From: Gnetum montanum
Lineage: Eukaryota; Streptophyta; Gnetopsida; Gnetales; Gnetaceae
Direction of reading: 5' to 3'
Assembly: GCA_015680685.1 (NCBI GenBank)
Contig: MNCI01002869.1
Coordinates: forward strand, 346,526-410,525
DNA: 64,000 bases
Positions 55,610 to 64,000 of this stretch are shown piece by piece (position 1 is the stretch's first letter; every line of letters begins with the position of its first letter). Below the pieces are notes generated by a model, which saw only the letters and a program-made list of their open reading frames with translations, made no database searches and was not told where the DNA came from. The translations under genes were made by a program, and so were the position numbers.

Positions 55610-56856
55610 TATGCCCAACCATACAAATCACTAGCATTCACTAAGAAATCTTGTCAAATTCCATAGACTTTAGTTCTCCAAGTACACTAGGTTTAGGAAG
55701 TGAATATCAAGGACATGATTGTTGTCTTTCCAATTTCACTTATGAAATGCAAAGGTGTGATTAAGTTTCACAAAGACACATGATTTTTATCATTTTGTCT
55801 TTTTTACCAAATTCACCTAAGTGATGCTAATAAAGTAAAATTGACATTTAATTAATGTAATTAGTATAATAACTAGCTAACACTGAACTAATCCTACCAT
55901 AATCATTTGTTACCACTTTCCATACACATCCTAAACATGTTGCCACATTACTAGTTGATGAACTGTCAAAAAGTCAATGCGTCAACTAGGCTGCGTATAT
56001 GCGGCCACGTTGATGTGGGCCCTTCGATGTAGCCACCCTATGTCGACATGGCCCCATTTATGCAGCCACCCTTCCCGGCCTATAAATATGAGGGCCTTCT
56101 ACCTCATTTAGGCATCTTTTTGAGTAGTTGTAGCAAAGCTCTTGCAGTTTGCTCCCGCAAGAGATAGAATATTTTCCAAGTGATCGGATCTTTATTCGAG
56201 TGTTGATATATCTGAGCCCATTGGCATGACGGCAATAAAGACAAACTGTTCAAGCATACCTTGCAGCATTTGGACTTAGTTATTTCATGCATTCAATAGC
56301 TTAATATGTTTATGCTTTATTAGTTACTCGTTTATGCTTTATTAATTACTTGTTGATTATTTATGCTTTAATTATTATAATTTCAATCATTATTATTCAT
56401 TTGTAGTTCATTAAAGACATAATTACAACCATCTCAAATGTAATCCAAACACTTGGTAAGCCTAGTGACGTTTAACATCTCGTAACCCAGTAGTGTTAGG
56501 AAATGCTTAGAACGTGCTCAGAAGATGGGACCAGATACTTATACTAGGAGTAGTTAGAATACAAACTAGGATAATTAGAGATTAGATAATATTTTATTTC
56601 TTACTTTCCATACCTTAATTAGTCACCAAAAATATAATTAAAAATATATAAAAATCATTAGCCTTAGTCTCACTTAACCATCATAAACAGAACCTCATAG
56701 GTGAGATTAGGATGACAATGATCGTTCTAACCCAAGGTTTCACTGGTTAGAAGTCTAGTGTATGTTAAGTGTTTACAGTCTGCAGATTTTGACCAAGTCG
56801 TGTGTGAACCCTTGTGATTCGTACGGTTGGGTGCAGGGATACCTAGCCGCTCACCA
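55610..56856 (+). repeat. Element E 5' LTR (left edge uncertain)
   Basis: The right end is CA at 56856, one nt before the PBS. The promoter CGGCCTATAAATATGAGG lies at 56077-56094. Upstream are ggccac-type short repeats (55990-56070). No coding region is seen. Confidence 0.55.
56081..56088 (+). promoter_or_regulatory. TATA box of element E LTR
   Basis: TATAAATA sits in a locally GC-rich context typical of an LTR core promoter. Confidence 0.65.
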
Positions 56857-56857
56857 T

Positions 56858-56875
56858 TGGCACTATTGCCGAGGA
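56858..56875 (+). other. Primer binding site of element E
   Basis: TGGCACTATTGCCGAGGA differs from the tRNA-Asp-type site TGGCGCCGTTGCCGGGGA at four positions, all transitions of the kind left by cytosine methylation decay. Confidence 0.7.
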
Positions 56876-56889
56876 CTATTAGTCTTACA

Positions 56890-59100
56890 TATGTCATCTG
56901 ACTTTAGTGAAATTATCATTTAAGTCATTAGAATAGATCCAGGATAGAAATATTTCTGCATGCTAGGTGAATTTAAGCTAATTATAAGGTACACTGGTTA
57001 CATGGACCATCTGATATACAATATGTCTTCTCACAGGAGAGAGATATTTGAACCACTGGTGCCGCAAGAATGTCGGGTAGTGTACAAACATCCCGATGAG
57101 TATGTCCCTGATTTCACATTCATCATACATCAAGATGAGCATCTTCGATGGTAGGACATGAAGGGTAGCATCATGCTACCACCTGATCGAGTAGCTCTTG
57201 TGATGCTATATCACAATCTGGGTAGATTGGGCATCCAGGACTGTGTGGCAAAATATGTCATGGAGGATCATGACTACCAGGACTATCGTCCTATGGAGGC
57301 TCAATGGACAAGAGATTAGCAGCAAGCTAAGAGATATGAAAAATAGAAGGAAAAACATTTCAGTAATTCCTTATTCTTGCAAGGGCCACAAGACGATGGG
57401 GATCTTGTATTTCATGATACCCATTCGACTGAACTTTACTTGGGACCGTAGATCCTCTAGTCAATCATTCAGAACAAACCTCTGAGTGACCATGATCCTC
57501 AAGGGGATAGATGGTCACGTAGCAAAGCTAGAGGAGATGACTGTGGCCTTCACCAAGATAGATGGGGAGATCAATGTTAGAGCAGTGGCGATGACTTTTC
57601 TTCTTCTTCGTCCTTCCCCTCTCCTGCGCCTTCATCCAGCTCAAGCTCTGAGCGTAATAGGGGAAGGATGGAGAGAAAGGATAGTGGTAAACAGGTTTAA
57701 AGGAGGCAACGTGAGAAAGCACGTGACCAATCACATGGCCCTCACCAACATGAAAGAAGGGTTAGCCAAAATTATCACAAACTTCATAGTTCCCAACAAG
57801 ACTATGATTCAGACGAGCTGTTGTTAGCTACTTGGAGCATGCTCCAAATTGCAGAGGTAGTTCACATTCCAAGCAGACACATGAAGAATATTCAGATCAA
57901 GCATGTTGATATGAATAACATCCCTAGATTTGAAGGGGGATACAACTGTGATCTGCAGACCCACCTGCAGGTGTTCCATGATGACTGCACCCTGCAAAAC
58001 ATTGATAATGATTGGCAATGGTTGAAGCTATTCCCTCACACACTCATCAAAGAAGCTGAAATTTGGTACCAGTCCTTGGAGCTGGAATCAATCAAAATAT
58101 GGAGTATAATTCTTGAAATGTTTAATGAAAAATATCAAACGTACTCTAGAGTGGAAAATATAAGATGGCAGATCCAAGGTTGGAAACAAGGGAATCATGA
58201 ACCCTTGGATGCCGACATGAGTAGGTATTACTCACTGTTTCATTGGTGCCCTAGTCATGGTTACTCTCAGTGGGCACAACTTGGCCACATTTTTGATGGG
58301 CTCCATTTTGAAACACGAAAGACCCTCTATGTGTACGCTAAGGGATGACTATCGGAGCTAAGGTCCCATCAGTTGGAGCGCCTCATTGATCAAGTGACCA
58401 AGGAGGAAGGAGAACTCAGAAAAAAGAAGAGTGTAGAAGAATTCAACTAGGACCCTTCCCTCAGGAAGAGGGAGGTCTGATTTTGTGATGAGGAGGACAA
58501 GTCACCTGTGGAAGTAGCGGTGAATTGGAAGACTTTTCCATAACAAAAGTTCGCATCTGAAATATCGGCAAAGGTGGATAAAATATGGGACTCTTTGGAT
58601 GAGAAATTCCAAAGTGTATTGAAAATTGTAGAACAGTCCAAAGAACATGGTAGTGATCGTGATTGGCGCAAGAAGAAGGGAGTGAACGTGCTCTACATAA
58701 GGGTAAGGAAAAAGTTGTTGTAGTAGAGCAGATTGCAAACTCTGACACCGAGGAGGATGATAGATGTGGTGTATGCCAACATGAGCATCCTAACAGATGT
58801 TTTCCTATGGTGTCACACCTTCAGGAGTCTAGGATGTATGCCTTGAACCCTCATTTGGTGCAGTAGAAGATACCCCAAAGGTTGCCTTATCCACAAGGCA
58901 ACCCTAGGCGATTCCACCAGCAGCAGCAAGGATATTATCCGAGTGGAATGCCCCCACAACCGTACAAATACTTCCAACAGTGGCAGCAACCACAAGTGTG
59001 GGGGATGCCACCTCCAAGGCATCAATACCCTTACAAGTAGTTAGATCCTTTTGGGTACTATGTTCAGCAACCAGTCTCTCCAAGAGACTCTTCCAGTCAT
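56890..59100 (+). pseudogene. Element E gag
   Basis: The N-terminal part (HLIYNMSSHRREIF) starts near 57015. The capsid part 57821-58348 has IPRFEGGYNCDLQTHLQVF and LKLFPHTLIKEAEIWYQSL, the retrotransposon gag pattern. A zinc-knuckle-like CGVCQHEHPNRC follows at about 58770, then a Gln/Pro-rich tail. Several stops and frame changes. Confidence 0.7.
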
Positions 59101-59473
59101 GTGGCCTTTCCCAGTTACTACCATCCCCATGAATATTTTAGACATCCATATCCATCACCAAGGGGAACAAATCCACATCTCTTCTACCCTCCATCACCTT
59201 CTTCTACCATTCCTCTACACCATCCCTCTTAGTTGCCACCCGCTCCATCAATGTAGGGAGAAATACCACCATAGCCACAGTACAGAAATGCTACAAGGGC
59301 TATTAACCTACAACCAGCACTTCAGCTGAGTGGCCCATGCCTCCAAACCTACCAACGCCTCTACCATTATACCACCCAAGCAGTCCTCCGCTCCACCACA
59401 CTCCAACGTCTAGATGGTCATGCTCACACATGTTGTGACCGACTAGATCAAAGCAAGTTCTTTTCCCTAGAAA

Positions 59474-59782
59474 TTGACAGATCCAGGAACCCCCCTCATA
59501 TATCTTCAGGTGGCTGGGAACAAGCCATTCAAAGCTCTTCTAGACTTAGGGTCAGGGGTTAATTTGATCTCCCACGACATGTACAAGAACTGGAACTTTC
59601 CCCCTCTAAAAAAGAGCAACATTCAGCTCGAGTTAGCAGACCAGTCCTTCACCATTCATTGGATTTGGTGGAGGACATTATCACCACTGTTTGTGGGTGG
59701 TCCTATCCTGCTAATTTCCTGGTCATCCATGTCAAGAAATATAAGGGGAACTTCCCAATCATCATGGGAAGAGCCTAGCTAA
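59474..59782 (+). pseudogene. Element E protease
   Basis: The active-site loop is LLDLGSGVNLISHDMYK. This is D-L-G-S in place of the common D-S/T-G-A, a variant compatible with Athila-like proteases. After HWIW the frame is disturbed. It would process the polyprotein. Confidence 0.65.
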
Positions 59783-60439
59783 GCACGGTGGACGCACAAC
59801 TAGGACTCTAAGATCTTTCCCTAGAAATTTCAAAGCAAAATCCTTTTGGGAAGATTGAAAAGAAAAGAGTTTCATGCATCGCATATAGTAACTCAGGGTG
59901 CAATTATGTGCAGCAGTTATGGTCTGCGAAGTGGATATCCATTCAGGCATGCAGTCGGTGTACCGAGGAATCACCTATTCAATAGTACCTGTACGTAGCA
60001 ACCACTAACCAAGAGGGCACCCAGTGGTTGACAGCTAATCCTGCTAGTAGCACATTGTGCATGGAACCATCTGAGGGGCTAGTGCAAGCATATGTTGAAA
60101 GCACGGATGTGATGGAGGAGATTCATCAATAGACCTTCATCGTTGATGACCAAGATGACTGGGGAACGTTACAAATTCCTGAGAGCTTCAGAAAAGATCC
60201 CCTTGAGCTAAAATATTTACTGGCCCACTTAGAGTATGCATTCTTGAAAAATGGAAAGTCGGTAATTATCATTACTGCCCTTGCTCCTGAAAAAAAAAGA
60301 AATTAATGGTGATGGTAAATAAATGGGTTGCTGCATTCACGTGGTCCTATCTTGAGTTGACTGGAGTTGATCCCAGGATCTACTAGTACCAGATCTATCT
60401 TGACCCTTTCATGAAGCCATGATGATAGCCACAAAGATG

Positions 60440-61270
60440 GTTGAATCCCAAATTGAAGCAGGTTTTAAAAGATGAAATTGAATAATTGCTTAAGGTAGGA
60501 TTCATCTACTCTGTCGTCGATAGAGAATGGGTTAGCCCAATCGTTATTGTACCCAAGAAAGGTGCCAAGTGGAGGGTCTGTATTGATTTCTGGTTGCTCA
60601 ACATGGTGACCTTCAAGGACCACTTTCTACTCCCATTTGTGGACCAAGTATTGGACACAATCGCAAGACACTAATATTATAGCGGTTATAACCAAATCCA
60701 AATAGCACCATAGGACCAGGCCAAAATTACCTTCATGAGTCCATGGAGGACTTTTTCATATAAGAATATGCCCTTTGGCCTATGCAATGCACCTGTGATG
60801 TTCCAATGCCTCATCCTAAGCATCTTCTAGCAACAGATCGGTAATGGTGTAGAGGTATTCATGGACGACTTCTCCACCTATGGGGCCATGTTCAAGCAAG
60901 CCTTGGACCATCTAGAGTAGGTTCTAAAGAGGTGTGTAGACACCAATCTGTGGCTCAATTCGCAAAAGAGCCATTTGATGATCCAAGAGGGCATTGTGTT
61001 GGGGCATCGCATTTCATCAACAGGGATTAGCGTAGACCCTGAAAAGATCAGGGTCATCCAAGGAATTACCTGCAAACCAAGTATTGTCAAAGAAGTGTGG
61101 TCATTTGTTGGACACACTGGTTACTACTGGTGTTTCATTGAGTGCTTCTTGAAGATCTCTTGGCCATTGGTAGAGCTTACAAAGAAGGATGCTCCATTTA
61201 TCTGGACCAAGGAATGCGAGTCTGCATTTCAAGAGCCGAAACAGAAACTCATAGAAGCTCCGATTCTATG
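60440..61270 (+). pseudogene. Element E reverse transcriptase
   Basis: Blocks in order: WVSPIVIVPKKGAKWRVCID, YYSGYNQIQIAP, ITFMSPWRTFSY, MPFGLCNAPVMFQ, VEVFMDDFSTYG (active-site Asp pair kept), ALDHLE, then GIVLGHRISSTGISVDPEK and FVGHTGYYWCFIECFLKIS. Stops at Gln and Trp positions break it. Confidence 0.82.
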
Positions 61271-61660
61271 AGCACCAGATTGGTCCAGATCCTTTCACAT
61301 TATGACGGATGCCTCCAACTATGCCTTGGAAGCCATGCTTACATAGTTTGATGATCAAAAATGTCCATATTATATCCACTGTGCAAGCCATAGCATTGTG
61401 GGTGCATAGCTAAACTATACCACCACCAAGAAGGAGTTGATGGTGGTGGTGTTCGCATTAGAAAAATTTAGACACTATGTGCTCAGACACGAGGTGTTTG
61501 TACACACTAACCATAGTGCTATCTGGTTTCTGATGAACAAACCAACAGTGATACCCCGCATAATCTGGTGGCTGGTGATTCTTTAGGAGTTTGATCTTAC
61601 CATGGTAGATAGAAAGGGGACTGAGAATGTGGTCGCTGACCACTTTTCTTGATTATGATG
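61271..61660 (+). pseudogene. Element E RNase H
   Basis: SFHIMTDASNYALEAML, LNYTTTKKELMVVVFALEKF, HTNHSAIWFLMNK and FDLTMVDRKGTENVVADHFS give the standard order of the Ty3/gypsy RNase H. Unlike A and B there is no second RNase H. Confidence 0.75.
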
Positions 61661-62985
61661 GCACAATGCAGAAGGGGAGGAGCCTTTATCTGACCAGTTT
61701 CTAGATGAACTCCTCTTCACAGGTGTCGTTGATCCTTAAGCACCCAAGGAATCTCCTTGGTTCAACCGTATCCTCACCTACCTTACAACCCATGAGTTGC
61801 CAAAGGAGTGGAACCATCGATAGAAATAATAGTTTCTCCATAAGTCCAAGTGTTTCATGGAAATCAACGGCCATCTCTACAAGGTGTGCGTAGATGGCTT
61901 GGTCTGATGGTATATCCCTGATGATGATACATTGCATGTCCTCCAAGATGCTCATGAGGGCCCTTGTGGGAGCCACTATGCTGGATGCAGAACAACCATT
62001 AAAATCCTGCTTGTAGGGTATTATTGGCCTACACTTTTCAGGGATGCACAATGGTTTACCCGCTCCTGCAAATAATGTCAAAGAGATGGTGGGATGACGG
62101 CATGGTTGGAGGCACCTCAATAGTGGATCCAGCCACTGGAGCCCTTCGACATCTGGGGTATCGACTTCATGGGGCCCATCACCCCCTTGTCAAATAGAAA
62201 GGCATACATCATCGTGGCAGTGGACTACTATACAAAGTGGGCAAAAGTGACAGCCATCATCGACTATTCTTCCAACACTGCCACCTGATTTGTCCAACAA
62301 CAAATCATAACCAAGTTTGGAGTGCCACGTGCACTCATTTTTGACAATGGGACTCACTTCATGGGTGTCACTTTTCAAAAACTTATGCAATGCTTAGGGG
62401 TAACACATAAATTTACAACACCCTATCACCCCCAAGACAATGGGCTGACCGAAGTCACCAATAGGGAGATCACCAAGATCCTTACCTGAACCATTAGCAA
62501 ATATAGGAGGGATTGGAGTACCAAGCTTAACGATGCCCTATGGGCCTATCGCTCCACTTGGAAACTTCCTGTGGGGTACTCTCCCTATGAGTTAGTGTAC
62601 GGAAAATTGCCAACACTTCCAATACAAGTAGAACTTCGGACACTATCCACCACTTGTGACCTCAGTCTTGACCTACTGCTAGCACAACGAGAACGATTAA
62701 TCAATTTAAGTGTGCTAGATGAGAATGGATTAGTGGCTCTGTTTTCCAATGAAACCCACAAGGCCTATAACAAGAAACGACATTATCTTAGGATTCGAAA
62801 GGTTACATTTCGATGTGGAGACAAGGTATTGTATTGGAACCCCTCACATGTATCCCAACCGACAAAGTTTTAGACACTATGGGAGGGACCTTATATTGTC
62901 TCCGAAACCTTCCCATCCGGGGCCTTGCTCATCCACAAACCTAGGGATCCCACTAGAACATAGTTAGTCAACCACCAACAGCTCA
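61661..62985 (+). pseudogene. Element E integrase
   Basis: The zinc region is HEGPCGSHYAGCRTTIK to CQRDGG. The core has [12 protein letters not shown] (first Asp), LIFDNGTHFMG (second Asp) and NGLTEVTNREI (Glu), then ALWAYRSTWKLPVGYSPYEL. The C-terminal end is LWEGPYIVSETFPSGALLIH. Stops are scattered. It ends near 62985 with QQLKPLRD. Confidence 0.82.
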
Positions 62986-64000
62986 AACCTCTCCGTGACC
63001 TCCACACAACTAGTACCACCACCTCATCATCAATTGGTCATCCACGCTTCATCTTTTGCATCTCCTCCTTTCCACCCAGTCGTGGGGGAGACACTCATTC
63101 CTGCTGATCCATTTCACTGTACCCCTCACCATTTTGTCATTTATTTTATTTTACTCTTTTTTGTTTTCCACCTTTTTTTTACACTTCTTTGTTTTCCAAT
63201 TTTTGTTTTACACTTTTTTTTTTCCACTTTTTGTTTTCCATTTTTCATGTTTTTTTTGTTGTTTACATTTTGTTGTCCTATTGTTTGGCGGTCAATTTTC
63301 ATTACGATGGGTACTATAATAGTCTTCCTCATTATCTGGCTCCTGCCATTGCATGGTTGTCCTTAGATTTTACATCGTTGTCACTTCATAAACTCAGTAG
63401 TGAGTCCATGTCATCCACCCATTCACCATTCCCTAGTTTACCTTTTGTCACGAACATGCAACCCCTTCACTTAACAAACATTTTAATGAATGTGTGACTT
63501 GTGTAGTTCCCTGACTGATGGATGGCCCACTGGTTTGAATCTTGTGTGACATCAAGGGGAATGCTTTATTCGTTGTTCTGTTCTATTCCCTAGGTTGCTA
63601 GTGTGTTCTTAAGGATTTCCTACCACTCCAAGTCTCCCTCCACGGAATCTTTTCGGCAATTTGACCTTGCATGGTGTGGTCCTCACTAAAAAAATTCAAA
63701 AGAAATAGAAAAAGAAAAAAAACATAAAAACAAAAATATATATATAATAAACTGAGGATTCAAAGCACGCCACTTGATCAAATGCATGCAAGCACGCATG
63801 GGTCTTCACATGGTGTGGTTCCCCCACACAAAAGAAAAGAAAAATGAATCACGGTGGGAATTCAAAGCACACCCCTTAGACCGCCTCTCACAGGCCACAT
63901 GCACTAGTTATGGGACCTCCTTGGTCCCCTCTAACTTTTTCCCGTTTCACTTCCTTCTTCTCATGCTTCCTAGAGTGGTGGTTCTCTATGGGGTCATTCT
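62986..64000 (+). other. Element E 3' region
   Basis: No coding region is supported. A T-rich run (63130-63300) produces chance hydrophobic frames. At 63650-64000 are A-rich runs and cacgcca/gcatgcaagcacgcatgg words. A 3' LTR was not recognised, so it may start beyond the window. Confidence 0.4.

Larger units (their letters stand above)
55610..64000 (+). mobile_element. Element E, decayed Athila-like Ty3/gypsy element
   Basis: Plus strand: LTR ending at 56856, PBS, gag, protease, RT, RNase H, integrase, then a 3' region that runs off the window. The PBS resembles the tRNA-Asp type used by Athila elements. RT has FMDDFSTYG and MPFGLCNAP blocks. Stops and frame changes are many. The left LTR edge is a guess. 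Confidence 0.7.

Noticed and set aside
63056-63497. Hydrophobic frames after integrase of E that might suggest an envelope-like gene
   Set aside because: They are T-rich low-complexity sequence with no start context, signal peptide order or motif support. Athila elements can carry an env-like gene here, but this sequence does not show one.
1-64000. Host gene, rRNA, tRNA or organelle fragment
   Set aside because: I looked for conserved host proteins and tRNA/rRNA-like stretches and found none that could not be assigned to a retroelement, apart from the HAD-like domain carried inside the antisense gene.

Overview
This is plant nuclear DNA, most likely from a species with a very large, retrotransposon-filled genome. 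A gymnosperm would fit, but the species cannot be read from the sequence. I see no intact host gene, no rRNA or tRNA gene and nothing prokaryotic. The window is a nest of Ty3/gypsy LTR retrotransposons of different ages. Most carry stop codons made by C-to-T or G-to-A changes.

Nesting, outermost first. Element D (50106-~53650, minus) is a decayed chromovirus-like element cut inside its reverse transcriptase (RT) by C2. C2 (46411-50105, minus) keeps its 5' LTR and most of gag, and is cut by C1. C1 (1-11494 plus 45994-46410, minus) has its 5' LTR split by element A. A (11495-45988, minus) is complete, with target-site duplication (TSD) CTAAC, and its own 5' LTR is split by element B. B (27151-45241, plus, 18.1 kb) is complete, with TSD CCTAT. 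C2, C1, A and B are relatives: same primer-binding-site (PBS) type placed 5 nt from the LTR, same gag type, and, in A and B where pol is present, an extra RNase H domain typical of the Tat/Ogre branch. Element E (~55610-64000, plus) is unrelated, decayed and Athila-like. The stretch 53650-55610 is unassigned.

Layout of the Tat-like elements: LTR, PBS, repeat-rich leader, gag, protease (PR), a long interval, RT, RNase H, second RNase H, integrase (IN), repeat-rich 3' region, polypurine tract, LTR. The interval between protease and RT is the unusual part. In B it is 5.9 kb and holds a gene on the opposite strand (about 38018 down to 33597) with a TATA box and eight predicted exons. All seven introns have GT..AG ends and compatible phases, and there is no stop over about 1053 codons. 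Its first third resembles plant FCP1/NIF-type HAD phosphatases with the catalytic Asp changed. The rest is a conserved domain I cannot name firmly, then a coiled coil. C1 carries the same gene in a decayed form, with matching exon positions for exons 2-8 (1628-5264). A has lost all but the last exon. In B this gene is open while gag-pol has 12 in-frame stops.

Two families of short repeats run through these elements. One has a core ending in TAAACT and flanks the antisense gene and the end of pol in A and B; C1 shows it at the one site present in the window. The other is palindromic (AGCGTATACGCT in A and B, an actatgct/agcatagt type in C1 and C2) and is found in the LTRs, the leader and next to the 5' end of the antisense gene. 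Together they suggest a shared cis-regulatory design between the retrotransposon promoter and its antisense passenger gene.
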